Shown: piece after piece, positions 51,139-59,421 of the stretch
Position numbering within the stretch: the stretch's first letter is position 1
Layout: every line of letters begins with the position of its first letter
NCBI GenBank assembly: GCA_035452965.1
Contig: DAOTCE010000020.1
Location: forward strand, 1 to 64,000
Direction: 5' to 3'
DNA from: Candidatus Paceibacterota bacterium
GTDB taxonomy: Bacteria; Verrucomicrobiota; Verrucomicrobiia; Limisphaerales; UBA8199
Length of the DNA: 64,000 nt
Notes under the pieces: generated by a model
Told to the model about the DNA's origin: nothing
The model's input: only the letters and a program-made list of their open reading frames with translations
Databases searched by the model: none
Program-made: the position numbers and the translations under genes

Positions 51139-51296
51139 GCGCACGGGGGCGCGCGGCAAGCCGGCGTCAGGTCGGCAGCGCGCCACGGTGGCAACGAAGG
51201 GGCGCTCCGCATCCGGGAAGCATCCAGCTTTGCGGTTGGGAGCGTCGCCCGCGTCCTCCACGCTCGCGCGACTCGGAATCCGCGCATCCCCGCATA

Positions 51297-51617
51297 GTCA
51301 AGTTAAATCGCTGGGGTGTTGCTCGTTGTCTGGTTGCTCGTTAGGGTCCGGCGCGACCGCGAGCGAGGGAAAAACCGCAATTTCTGCAAATTCTGTGTAA
51401 CTAACTGAATTTGATGTATTTGCGGCGGATTTGGCGCTCAAATGTCTCCGCAGCGGGCCTTCAGGCGCAAGTGCCGTAATTGCAGCATATTGCGATCGGA
51501 AAGGCTCAAATGTCAAGGTTGTATCCACGGTGTGGATATGGTGTGGATACGGGGAGGATACGGCGAGACTCCCTGGGGAACCGCGGGCTGCCAGCCGGCA
51601 GTGTCAAGTTAAATCGC
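51297..51617 (+). repeat. 15-bp direct repeats flanking a 291-bp segment
   Basis: GTCAAGTTAAATCGC occurs at 51297-51311 and again at 51603-51617, followed by CTGG and CCTGG respectively. The enclosed segment carries the GTGGATAC repeat copy B, so the unit looks like a small insertion flanked by direct repeats. Confidence 0.6.
51510..51566 (+). repeat. GTGGATAC-iteron repeat, copy B
   Basis: Contains TGTCAAGGTTGTATCCACGG, then TGTGGATATGG, TGTGGATACGG and AGGATACGG. It is near-identical to copy A at 14158-14217 on the other strand. The iterated 8-mer and its complement give small hairpins. Confidence 0.75.
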
Positions 51618-51645
51618 CTGGTATTCTGCCTTGCGGAGGCGGGCC

Positions 51646-54447
51646 TCACGACTGGAGGTCGAGGGAGTGGATGGCGAGGTGGAGTTGGTGCTCGATGGCG
51701 TGGTGGCGTTCGGGGTCAAGGACCTTGCCGCCGGTCAGTTCGCGGACGTAGAAGCTGTCGAGGGCGGCACCGCGTTCGGTGCAGATTTTGGCCGCGGAGA
51801 TGTCCAGGGCAAGCTCGGTCAGGGTCTGGGAGATGGTGTAGAGCAGGCCGATGCGGTCTTCGGTTTCGATTTCGATCAGGGTGCGGGCTTCGGAGGCGTC
51901 GTTGTCTAAGCGGATCAGGGTGGCCATGCGCTCGCCGGTGTATGCTTGGTAAAGCGGGCGGGTGATTTTCTGGCGCCCGATCAGGGCGGGGAAGTCCACT
52001 TCCTCGCCGGTCAGGGCCCGGTGCAGGACGTTTTCGAAGCGGTCGCGCTGGTCGGGGCCGGCGAGGTTGCCGGTAATGGCGTCGGCGACGTAGAAGGTGT
52101 CCAGCACGATGTCATCGGTGCGGGTGAAGATCTGGGCGCTGAGGATGTTAAGGCCGGCGGCGCTGAGGGAGCCGGCGATCTTGCAGAAGAGGCCGGCGCG
52201 GTCCCAGGTGCAGACCTTGACGACGTTGTAGGCGCGATCGGGCTCATTATGCCAGTTGACGACCGGGGCGAGCGGGTTGTCCACTTCGGAGACCTGGAGG
52301 CGCATGAAACGGTGGGCGAGGGTGAGGTCGGCGAGGACATCCTTGGCCGGATGGATCTGGAAGTAGCGCGCGGGCAGGGTGGCGAAGTGGGCCTCGATTT
52401 CCTCCGCGCTCAGGCGCGCGGGGGCGCGGCGGCGGACCTCCTGCCCGAGTTTGGCGCGGTGCTTCTCGTCGGCGCGGGCGAATTCCGCGCCGCCCGTCAG
52501 CAACTGCATGGTCTTGTGGTGGAGCGAGCCGAGCAGCAGGTCTTTGAAGCCGTTCCAAAGCTTGTCGCTGGTGGCCTGGGAATCCACAAAGGTGTGAAGG
52601 GTGAGCAGAGCGAGCGTTTCGGGATTCTGCACCTTGTGGGCAAACTGGCGGATAACCGCCGGGTCGTCCAGGTCACGCCGCTGGGAGACGCTGGCCATCA
52701 GGAGGTGATGCTCGATGACGAGGCGCAAGGTCTGGGTCGCGGCGGTGTCCAGGTTGAGGCGTTTGGCGGCGCGCATGGCCAGGTCGCAGCTTGCCTCGGA
52801 GTGGTTGCCGTGGGCGTCGGCCTTGCCCACGTCGTGGAGGAGCAGGGCGAGGTAGAGCACGAAAGGGCGTTCGAGCTTCTGGAAGAGCGGCGTGTAGGTG
52901 GAGTAAGGGGGCGCTTTGGCTTCCCAAATGCGGTCCAACTGCTCGAGACACATGAGGGTGTGCTCGTCGGCGGTGTATTGGTGGTAGAACTCGTGCTGGA
53001 CCAGGCAGGTGAGCTTGCCGAACTCGGGGATGTATTTGCCCAGCAAATCCACCTCGTGCATGGCGCGCAGGATGGGGGCGACGCTGCCGCGCTGGTCGAG
53101 AATGGCGAGGAAGGTCTCGCGCACGTGTTCGTCGGTCAGGAAGCCGTGGTCCACGAGGTTGAGCTGGTTGCGAATGAGTTGCGCCAGGTCCGGGTGCAGG
53201 CGCAGCCCGCGCTGTTGGGCGTAGAGGAACACCCGCATGAGCCGCCGCGGATGGTCGCGGAAGACGCGGCTGGAGGTGGCGTGGATTTCGCCATCGGCGA
53301 ACTTGAATCCGTCCACGGGTTCGCTGGCGGGCTTGCGATGGCCGGGGAGCAGGCCCGTCAGGCGGCCCGGCAGGGCCAGGCCGGGCAGGCGGCGCGGCTG
53401 CGGCAGGAGCGCCAGGCGTTGCTCCAGGGTGCGGGTGATGAGGAAGATGTTGCGCGAGTGGGTGTAAACGTCGCGCATGAACTCCTCGATGCGCTTGCTG
53501 GGGGAACGCTCGTGGTAGCCCAGGTTAAAGGCGACGGCGGGCTGCAGGTTCTTGCCCAGCACATCCATGGCGCGGTTGGCGTGGTAGTGCATTTCGGTGC
53601 GGACGCGCAGGAGGAAATCGTAGGCGGCCTCCAGGTGTTTGCGCTCCGCCTCGCTGATGAGGGCATGGGCCTGCAGCTCCTTGAGCGAGCGGGTGCGGTA
53701 CTTGAAGAAGGCCATCCAGAGCAGATTCTGGAAGTCGCGCAGGCAGCCGCAGCCGTTTTTGAGGTTGGGCTCCTGCATGGAGGCGGAATTGCCGAACTTG
53801 GCGCGCCGAGCGGCCTGGTCGGCGAGGCGCAAGGCGATGTATTCCTCCTCGCAGCCGGAAACGCACTTGCTGATGAGGGTCTTCTGGAACCGCTTGAACA
53901 GGGCGTCGTCGCCGGCGATGAGGCGGGCCTCGATGAGCGACGTCTTGGATTGCATGTCGCTGTTGGCGACCTTCACGCAGTCCTCGAGGCTGCGGACCGA
54001 GTGCCCGATTTTGAGACCGATATCCCAAAGCGGATAGAGGAGGCCGTCCAGGATGCGCGAAAGGTGCGGCAGCGGGCGGGTGCCGCTGGCGGCCACCTGC
54101 CGGCTGTGCAGGAACATGAAATCAATGTCGCTATGGGGGTTGAGTTCCGCCCGGCCATACCCGCCCAGGGCGACGAGCGCCAACGGCGGAAATTCGTGGC
54201 GGGCCGGCTCGGACAGGCCGGCCTTGGCGGCCTCCCACAAATGGCGCAGGAGCGCGTCGAGAATGGCGGCGCGGGCGTGGCAGATCTCCAGGCCGCCGGC
54301 GCCGGCCCGATGCCGCAGCTTGAGCCGGTGCGTCTCCACCTTGAGGAAGGCCTTGTAGCGGGCCAGTTCCTGGGCAGGTTGACGGCCAGGCGGCAACGCC
54401 AGGCGCGCCGCGGCACTGGCGGTTATCTTGTCGAGCAGTTCCTGCAT
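51646..54447 (-). CDS. glnD: [Protein-PII] uridylyltransferase / uridylyl-removing enzyme
   Basis: GlnD senses glutamine and (de)uridylylates PII proteins. I use the ATG at 54447 (MQELLDKITASAAARLALP); the frame continues to 54918 only as antisense of the divergent sigma-factor gene. In order there are a nucleotidyltransferase domain with ALGGYGRAELNPHSDIDFMF (catalytic SDxD), an HD phosphohydrolase domain with LLLHDVGKADAHGNHSE, and two C-terminal ACT domains (TWDRAGLFCKIAGSLSAAGL and TEDRIGLLYTISQTLTELAL). 933 aa is close to the usual length. It is divergent from the ECF sigma gene at 54535 with an 87-bp shared upstream region. No glnB or amt is in the window. Confidence 0.95.
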   Translation of the reverse strand: MQELLDKITASAAARLALPPGRQPAQELARYKAFLKVETHRLKLRHRAGAGGLEICHARAAILDALLRHLWEAAKAGLSEPARHEFPPLALVALGGYGRAELNPHSDIDFMFLHSRQVAASGTRPLPHLSRILDGLLYPLWDIGLKIGHSVRSLEDCVKVANSDMQSKTSLIEARLIAGDDALFKRFQKTLISKCVSGCEEEYIALRLADQAARRAKFGNSASMQEPNLKNGCGCLRDFQNLLWMAFFKYRTRSLKELQAHALISEAERKHLEAAYDFLLRVRTEMHYHANRAMDVLGKNLQPAVAFNLGYHERSPSKRIEEFMRDVYTHSRNIFLITRTLEQRLALLPQPRRLPGLALPGRLTGLLPGHRKPASEPVDGFKFADGEIHATSSRVFRDHPRRLMRVFLYAQQRGLRLHPDLAQLIRNQLNLVDHGFLTDEHVRETFLAILDQRGSVAPILRAMHEVDLLGKYIPEFGKLTCLVQHEFYHQYTADEHTLMCLEQLDRIWEAKAPPYSTYTPLFQKLERPFVLYLALLLHDVGKADAHGNHSEASCDLAMRAAKRLNLDTAATQTLRLVIEHHLLMASVSQRRDLDDPAVIRQFAHKVQNPETLALLTLHTFVDSQATSDKLWNGFKDLLLGSLHHKTMQLLTGGAEFARADEKHRAKLGQEVRRRAPARLSAEEIEAHFATLPARYFQIHPAKDVLADLTLAHRFMRLQVSEVDNPLAPVVNWHNEPDRAYNVVKVCTWDRAGLFCKIAGSLSAAGLNILSAQIFTRTDDIVLDTFYVADAITGNLAGPDQRDRFENVLHRALTGEEVDFPALIGRQKITRPLYQAYTGERMATLIRLDNDASEARTLIEIETEDRIGLLYTISQTLTELALDISAAKICTERGAALDSFYVRELTGGKVLDPERHHAIEHQLHLAIHSLDLQS

Positions 54448-54534
54448 TCGCGAATTACTGTGGGAGCAAAAGCCGCGCAAGGCAAGCGCCGCCGAAACCT
54501 TGTGACCGCGGCGGTGTCTGCTAGAGTGGGGCAT

Positions 54535-55143
54535 ATGTCCGCCGCGCCCGACCCCGATGCCGCCCTGATGCTGCGCGTGAAGCAGGGCGACATGGGCGCA
54601 TTTGCCGAGCTGGTGGACCGGTACAAACGGCCGGTGATGAATGTCGCTTGCCGCATGCTCCGCGACGCGACGGAGGCCGAGGACCTCGCCCAGGCGGTGT
54701 TCGTGCAGGTGTTCAAGTCGGCCCACCGCTATGAGGTCGCATCCAGGTTCTCGACCTGGCTGTTCACCATCACGCGGAACCTGTGCTTGAACGAGATCCG
54801 CCGCCGCTCCCGGCATCCGACCAACTCGATCGAGGCGGCGCACCCGGAGCAGGAAGGCCAGCCGTGGCAGCAGTTCGAGGACAAGCGGACAGCGGGACCC
54901 CCGGAGCGTCTTCTGCACGGGGAACTGGAGGCGAAGATTGAAGAGGCATTGGGCGCGCTGCCGGAGAACCAGCGCCTCGCCATCCTGCTCTGCCGCCAGG
55001 AGGACTTGAGCTACGAGGACATCGCCCGCGTGCTCGGGTGTTCGGTATCCGCCACGAAGTCATTGATCCACCGCGGGCGCGAGACGCTTAAGCAGCGGCT
55101 CAAACCCTACCTGCAAAGCGGGGCGTGGCATGAGTCCGCATGA
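54535..55143 (+). CDS. ECF RNA polymerase sigma factor, 202 aa
   Basis: The ATG at 54535 begins MSAAPDPDAALMLRVKQGD. Region 2 follows at about residues 20-90 (FAELVDRYKRPVMNVACRML, EDLAQAVFVQVFKSAHRY, FSTWLFTITRNLCLNEIRRR). Region 4 is at about 135-190 (LGALPENQRLAILLCRQEDL, YEDIARVLGCSVSATKSLIH). This is a RpoE/SigW-like ECF factor. The next gene (48 bp on) encodes a probable anti-sigma factor, so it is likely held inactive at the membrane. The longer frame from 51946 is antisense to glnD and is rejected. Confidence 0.93.
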   Translation: MSAAPDPDAALMLRVKQGDMGAFAELVDRYKRPVMNVACRMLRDATEAEDLAQAVFVQVFKSAHRYEVASRFSTWLFTITRNLCLNEIRRRSRHPTNSIEAAHPEQEGQPWQQFEDKRTAGPPERLLHGELEAKIEEALGALPENQRLAILLCRQEDLSYEDIARVLGCSVSATKSLIHRGRETLKQRLKPYLQSGAWHESA

Positions 55144-55191
55144 GTGCAACTTTCATGCGGAAGCGGTTTTACTCAACTTAGGCACAGTTCT

Positions 55192-55686
55192 ATGACCAAC
55201 GAGCCCATCTACAACCGACTGCGCGAGCTAAGCTGGCGGCGGAAATTGACTGCCGCCGAGGAAGCCGAGTTGCGCGCGTGGCTGGCGGCGCATCCCGAGG
55301 CCCGGGCGGACTGGGAGGCGGAGGCCGGTCTGGAAGCGGCCCTGCGCCGGCTGCCGGACGCGACCGTGCCCAGCAATTTCACCGCGCGCGTGCTGCAGGA
55401 GGTCGAGCGGGAATCCAAGGCGGTGCCGCGCCGGCCCGAACGCTGGACGTGGCCGTGGCTGCACTGGCTGCCCAAAGCGGCTCTGGCGGCTTCCGTGGTG
55501 GCGGCAGGGCTTATCTCGTACTTGATGGTTCAGAGCGCAGAGCGCCGGAGGCTGGCCGAGAGCGTGGTCGCCGTCGCGGATGTGTCCTCACTGCCCAGTC
55601 CGGAAATCCTCCTGGACTTCGACGCCATCCGCGCATCGGCTCCAGCTCCCGCCCCGGACGAGCAACTGCTGGAGGTGCTGCAATGA
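55192..55686 (+). CDS. Probable membrane anti-sigma factor, 164 aa
   Basis: Starts at the ATG 55192 (MTNEPIYNRLRELSWRRKLT). An N-terminal helical domain (about 1-60, LTAAEEAELRAWLAAHPEAR) resembles the anti-sigma N-domain without a zinc-binding HxxxCxxC. One membrane segment follows at about 95-114 (AALAASVVAAGLISYLMV), then a short outside tail. It lies directly after the ECF gene, and its stop overlaps the next ATG (ATGA, 55683-55686), showing translational coupling. Function is inferred from position and architecture. Confidence 0.75.
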   Translation: MTNEPIYNRLRELSWRRKLTAAEEAELRAWLAAHPEARADWEAEAGLEAALRRLPDATVPSNFTARVLQEVERESKAVPRRPERWTWPWLHWLPKAALAASVVAAGLISYLMVQSAERRRLAESVVAVADVSSLPSPEILLDFDAIRASAPAPAPDEQLLEVLQ

Positions 55687-56717
55687 TGGCGGCCAGCCGC
55701 CGCCGTCTTGGCGTGGTGCCGCTCGTTTGCGCCTGCCAGATAATATCAGTGTCACTGGCGGCGCAGCCGGCAACCAACATGTCGGCCCGGACCGAACCCC
55801 GCACGGCCGCCACACGCCGGGTCACCCCCCCAGCCCTGCCCAGAACGTTGCCTCCAGTGCCGGCGCCTGGCTCGGGCATCAGCCTCTTCCGCGAACTGCT
55901 GGCGATGAACGCGGGCGAGCGCAACCGGGCCTTGACGAACTTCTCCCCGACGGTCCGGCCCCAGATTCTGGCCAAAGTGCGCGAATACGAGTCCCTCCCC
56001 CCCGACGAGCGCGAGCTGCGCCTGCGCGTGACGGAACTGCACTCTTACCTGCGGCCGCTGATGACCGCCCCGACCACCAACCGTGCTTCCCAATTGGCGC
56101 GGATTCCGGAGACCGACCGTGAACTGGTTGAAGACCGGCTGCGCGAGTGGGACAAGCTGTCGCCGGCCGTGCAAGCCGAGCTCCTGGAGCACGAGGCCAC
56201 GCTCCGCTACCTGGCCCAGATCCATGATCGCACCGAAGAGCAGCGGCGGATCATTCTCACGAATATCCCGGCACCGCGGAGGGAGATGCTGGAGAAAGGC
56301 ATCAGCAAGTGGAGTTCGATGTCCGAGGACCAGCGCCGGCAGACGCTGAGCCGGTTCCACCAGTTCTTCGAGCTGACCGCCGCGGAAAAGGAAAAGGCGC
56401 TCCGAACGCTCTCGGGGCCGGAGCGGCGGCAAATCGAGAAGACACTGCGCGCCTTTGACCAGTTGCGGCCGGACCAGCGCGCCGTCTGCTTGCGCTCGTT
56501 GGAGAAGTTCACCAGCCTGAGCCCGGCGGAACGTCACCGGTTCCTGAAGGACGCCGAGCGCTGGCAACAGATGTCACCCGGCGAACGCCAGACCTGGCGT
56601 GACTTGGTGCGCAAGATGCCTCCGCCCCTGCCCACACGCCGGCCGCCTCCCCCGCCACTGCCGCCCGCGGCGCGCCCGCACCGGCCTGCGCCGACGGTCG
56701 CGACGAATGGAAGTTGA
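55683..56717 (+). CDS. Secreted DUF3106-like helical repeat protein, 344 aa
   Basis: The N-terminus resembles a signal peptide (RLGVVPLVCACQIISVSLAA). The body (about 70-305) is made of repeats of the form W..LSP..R......W, for example LREWDKLSPAVQAELLEHE, KWSSMSEDQRRQTLSRFHQ, KFTSLSPAERHRFLKDAERW, MSPGERQTWRDL. This matches the DUF3106 pattern. The C-terminus is Pro-rich (PPPLPTRRPPPPPLPPAARP). DUF3106 proteins often sit next to ECF/anti-sigma pairs and may act as periplasmic regulators, but that role is not established. The start overlaps the anti-sigma stop by 4 bp. Confidence 0.82.
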   Translation: MMAASRRRLGVVPLVCACQIISVSLAAQPATNMSARTEPRTAATRRVTPPALPRTLPPVPAPGSGISLFRELLAMNAGERNRALTNFSPTVRPQILAKVREYESLPPDERELRLRVTELHSYLRPLMTAPTTNRASQLARIPETDRELVEDRLREWDKLSPAVQAELLEHEATLRYLAQIHDRTEEQRRIILTNIPAPRREMLEKGISKWSSMSEDQRRQTLSRFHQFFELTAAEKEKALRTLSGPERRQIEKTLRAFDQLRPDQRAVCLRSLEKFTSLSPAERHRFLKDAERWQQMSPGERQTWRDLVRKMPPPLPTRRPPPPPLPPAARPHRPAPTVATNGS

Positions 56718-56817
56718 CCGTTTGGGTTGGCGTCCCCTGCGGCTGTGATCAGGCTGCGCCGGCGGTGGCGCGAGATTTCGTTTTCCACACCGAAGGTTCA
56801 ACTCTAGACTCAGGTCA

Positions 56818-57600
56818 GTGCATCCAATTGCGTTCAAGCTCGGCTCGTTCTCCATCCACTGGTACGGAGTGATGGTGGCATTGGGCTTTCTGGCCGGATT
56901 GTGGACGGCCGGGCGGCGGGGTGCGCGGGCGGGCATCGCCACCGAGAAGATCGTTGACCTCGGCCCATGGCTGATTGTCGGGGCCATCGTGGGCGCGCGG
57001 ACGCTCTATGTGATTTCGTACTGGCGGGAATCGTTTGCCGCCAAGCCGCTCTGGGAAATCTTCGCGGTCTGGCAAGGTGGACTGGTCTATTACGGAGGGC
57101 TGGTCGGCGCGTCGTTGGCTTGCATCCTCTATGTCAGGCTAAAGCGGCTGCCGCTTTGGAAGGTGGCTGACATTTTGGCGCCGAGCGTTGCTTTGGGCTA
57201 TGTCTTCGGGCGCATCGGCTGCCTGCTGAATGGCTGCTGTTATGGACGCGCCTGCGACTTGCCCTGGGCGATTCGCTTCCCCGAAGGCAACCCCCTGCAC
57301 CCGCCCACCTACCCGGTGCATCCAACCGAAGTTTATGACTCCCTCCTCAGCCTGGCTCTCTACGCCTCGCTAGCCTGGCTGTTTCGGCGCCGGAAGTTCG
57401 ACGGGCAGGTCTTCGCCGTTTACCTTGTGGGTTACGCGGTGCTGCGCTCGCTGGTGGAGCTGTTTCGCGGCGACTACCCCGTGCATCAGCACTACCTGGG
57501 TGGCTGGGCCACGCCCGCCCACCTGGTCAGTATCCTGATCCTCGCCGCAGGGCTGGTTCTCCTCCGCCTGCTGCCCCGCCCCGGACCAAAGGAAGCGTAA
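56818..57600 (+). CDS. lgt: Prolipoprotein diacylglyceryl transferase
   Basis: Lgt transfers diacylglyceryl from phosphatidylglycerol to the lipobox Cys of prelipoproteins in the inner membrane. The start is GTG at 56818 (MHPIAFKLGSFSIHWYGVM). Multiple membrane helices are seen, with the Lgt signature GRIGCLLNGCCYG at 131-143, YYGGLVGA at 91-98 and HPTEVYD at 168-174. 260 aa is normal. It follows the DUF3106 gene by 100 bp on the same strand and is separated from miaA by a REP-like hairpin. Confidence 0.95.
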   Translation: MHPIAFKLGSFSIHWYGVMVALGFLAGLWTAGRRGARAGIATEKIVDLGPWLIVGAIVGARTLYVISYWRESFAAKPLWEIFAVWQGGLVYYGGLVGASLACILYVRLKRLPLWKVADILAPSVALGYVFGRIGCLLNGCCYGRACDLPWAIRFPEGNPLHPPTYPVHPTEVYDSLLSLALYASLAWLFRRRKFDGQVFAVYLVGYAVLRSLVELFRGDYPVHQHYLGGWATPAHLVSILILAAGLVLLRLLPRPGPKEA

Positions 57601-57639
57601 GCCGGATGTCTCATGCTCCGCGCGCATCGTCAAAGAGAT

Positions 57640-57708
57640 GTAGCCGCCGACGTCAGTCGGCGCCATCTTCGGCGGGAGGCGAATGCGCCGATTGAAGTCG
57701 GCGGCTAC
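57640..57708. repeat. REP-like hairpin element between lgt and miaA
   Basis: Perfect 12-bp arms GTAGCCGCCGAC (57640-57651) and GTCGGCGGCTAC (57697-57708), with a nested inner pair AGTCGGCGC / GCGCCGATT. Size and structure match the REP/BIME elements handled by RAYT transposases such as the broken one at 5062. Confidence 0.75.
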
Positions 57709-57749
57709 GGAGGTTTGAAACAACCGTGCTAGGCAACCGACAACAGCCG

Positions 57750-58700
57750 ATGGCCGCCAAACCCGAATACTCTCCTCCCTCTTCCCTCCTCCACTCTCAC
57801 CCCTTGCTCCTCGCCGGCCCAACCGCGGTCGGCAAATCAGGGATCGCCCTCTGCCTGGCTAAGCAGCTCGGCGGGGAAATTGTCTCGGTTGATTCCATGC
57901 AGGTTTACCGCGGGATGGATATTGGCACGGCTAAACCTTCGCCGGCCGATCGTGCCTGCGTGCCGCATCACCTGATTGATGTGGTGGATATAGCCAGGCC
58001 ATTCGATGCCGCGCAATTCATAGCCGGCGCACAACGGGCTGTGGCCGACATCCAGAGCCGGGGACGAGTGCCGATCTTGTGCGGCGGCACGGGTCTGTAC
58101 TTCAAGGCGTTTCTGGAGGGCTTGGGCCAGTCGCCGCCGGCGGACCCCGCGCTGCGGCTGAAGTTGGAAGCCACTCCCTTGCCGGAACTGCTCGAGGAAC
58201 TGGCCAGATGCGACCCAACCACCTATGAACGCATTGACCGGCGGAATCCGCGCCGGGTCATTCGTGCGGTCGAGGTCATTCGCCTGACCGGCAAACCCTT
58301 CTCCGCCCAGCGCGCCAAATGGCAACCTTCAACCCTCGACCCTCAACCCTCAACCCGCTGCGTCGGGCTCGCGCGCTCGATGGCAGACTTGCACCAGCGC
58401 ATCTCGGCTCGCGTTGAGGCTATGTTCCGCCAGGGCTGGGTAGCCGAAACCGAACAGCTCCTGGCGCGCGGTCTGGCCCAAAACCGCACCGCGATGCAGG
58501 CCCTGGGTTACCGGCAGATTGTCGAGCACCTGCGGGGAGAGCGCTCGTTACCCAAGACAATCGAACTGGTCAAAATCCGCACCAACCAGTTCGCCAAACG
58601 GCAGATGACCTGGTTCCGCCGCCAGCTTGCCTTGACCTGGATTCAACTGGAGCCGCAGACCCGCGCCGAAGCGGTCGCAAAGAGCATCGCCGGACTTTGA
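57750..58700 (+). CDS. miaA: tRNA dimethylallyltransferase
   Basis: MiaA adds the dimethylallyl group to A37 of tRNAs reading UNN codons. The P-loop GPTAVGKS is at about 23-30, followed by SVDSMQVYRGMDIGTAKP (substrate-binding DSMQVY), RVPILCGGTGLYFKA and RNPRRVIRAVEVI. Late motifs MQALGYRQIVEHLRGE and RTNQFAKRQMTWFRRQ contact tRNA. I use the ATG at 57750; a GTG at 57726 is also in frame. A short repeat tract coding QPSTLDPQPST is inserted at about residues 192-202 without breaking the frame. miaA and hflX are often neighbours in bacteria; here an ECF operon separates them. Confidence 0.95.
   Translation: MAAKPEYSPPSSLLHSHPLLLAGPTAVGKSGIALCLAKQLGGEIVSVDSMQVYRGMDIGTAKPSPADRACVPHHLIDVVDIARPFDAAQFIAGAQRAVADIQSRGRVPILCGGTGLYFKAFLEGLGQSPPADPALRLKLEATPLPELLEELARCDPTTYERIDRRNPRRVIRAVEVIRLTGKPFSAQRAKWQPSTLDPQPSTRCVGLARSMADLHQRISARVEAMFRQGWVAETEQLLARGLAQNRTAMQALGYRQIVEHLRGERSLPKTIELVKIRTNQFAKRQMTWFRRQLALTWIQLEPQTRAEAVAKSIAGL
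58323..58358 (+). repeat. CCCTCAAC-type repeat inserted in miaA
   Basis: Units CAACCTTCAACCCTCGACC and CTCAACCCTCAACC encode QPSTLDPQPST within an otherwise conserved part of MiaA. It is in frame and looks like a simple-repeat insertion. Confidence 0.55.
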
Positions 58701-58733
58701 ACCTTTTCTCCGCCGGGGGGGACTGATAGATAG

Positions 58734-59363
58734 ATGGTCATTACGGCCGATCGCCCGGAATTCGCAGGCACCGCGGATCTCCTGTCTCGCGCACGAGCGG
58801 GAGACACACCGGCTTTCTGCCGTTTGGCGGCCGAGCACGAGCGCCGTCTACTGCAGCAGGCTTGCGGCCTGACGCATGACCGCACGGCAGCCGAGGACCT
58901 CGTTTCCGAAACGCTGGCCGAGGCCTGGCGCAGCCTCAGCCGATACAATGGCGCCTGCCAGTTCAGCACCTGGCTTTTCTCGATCCTCCTGCACCGCCAC
59001 CAGAAAGCCCTGCGCCGCGCCCGGTCCCGCCCGATTCCGCTCGCCGCGCTGCTCCCGGCCCAGGCTGATGAACACCGCCAGGCCCAGGAGAATCTGCCGG
59101 CCGCCGACCCTTCGCCCGCGGAAGTTGTCATGCGCGCGGAGGCGGCGGGCCGGATAAGGCAAGCCGTCCAGACTCTCCCCGACAAGCATCAGCAAGTAGT
59201 CCTGCTCCGTTTTTTCGAGGAAGCGTCGCTGCCGGAGATCGCGGCTTTGCTGGGGTGTTCGGTGGGGACGGTGAAGTCGCGGCTGCATTACGCGCTGGAG
59301 AAACTGCGCGAAGCGCAGCAGGGAGTGAACCTTTCGGAGGTGTGGGGGGATACAGGGGTGTGA
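58734..59363 (+). CDS. ECF RNA polymerase sigma factor, 209 aa
   Basis: Region 2 at about residues 15-90 (TADLLSRARAGDTPAFCRLA, AAEDLVSETLAEAWRSLSRY, FSTWLFSILLHRHQKALRR). Region 4 is at about 140-195 (AVQTLPDKHQQVVLLRFFEE, LPEIAALLGCSVGTVKSRLH). The start is the ATG at 58734. It is followed 58 bp later by a zinc-finger anti-sigma gene, with a GAAATCTGAAATCCGAAA-type repeat in the gap, and then by a membrane-protein gene. Likely an envelope-stress or surface-response regulator. Confidence 0.93.
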   Translation: MVITADRPEFAGTADLLSRARAGDTPAFCRLAAEHERRLLQQACGLTHDRTAAEDLVSETLAEAWRSLSRYNGACQFSTWLFSILLHRHQKALRRARSRPIPLAALLPAQADEHRQAQENLPAADPSPAEVVMRAEAAGRIRQAVQTLPDKHQQVVLLRFFEEASLPEIAALLGCSVGTVKSRLHYALEKLREAQQGVNLSEVWGDTGV

Positions 59364-59421
59364 AATCTGAAATCCGAAACCCGGGGGCCGAAGGAAGGCC
59401 CAAGACCGAAGGCGGAAAGCA

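Larger units (their letters stand above)
50840..51645. other. 806-bp intergenic region upstream of the pil-like operon
   Basis: No gene is supported. On the minus strand TTGACC (50937-50932) and TAACCA (50914-50909) with a 17-bp spacer are a weak promoter candidate for the pilM-like gene. The region also holds a nested inverted repeat, a pair of 15-bp direct repeats 306 bp apart, and copy B of the GTGGATAC repeat. Confidence 0.45.

Noticed and set aside
51946..54534. Long 5' extension of the ECF sigma gene frame
   Set aside because: Antisense to glnD; the sigma-factor start at 54535 gives a full-length normal protein.
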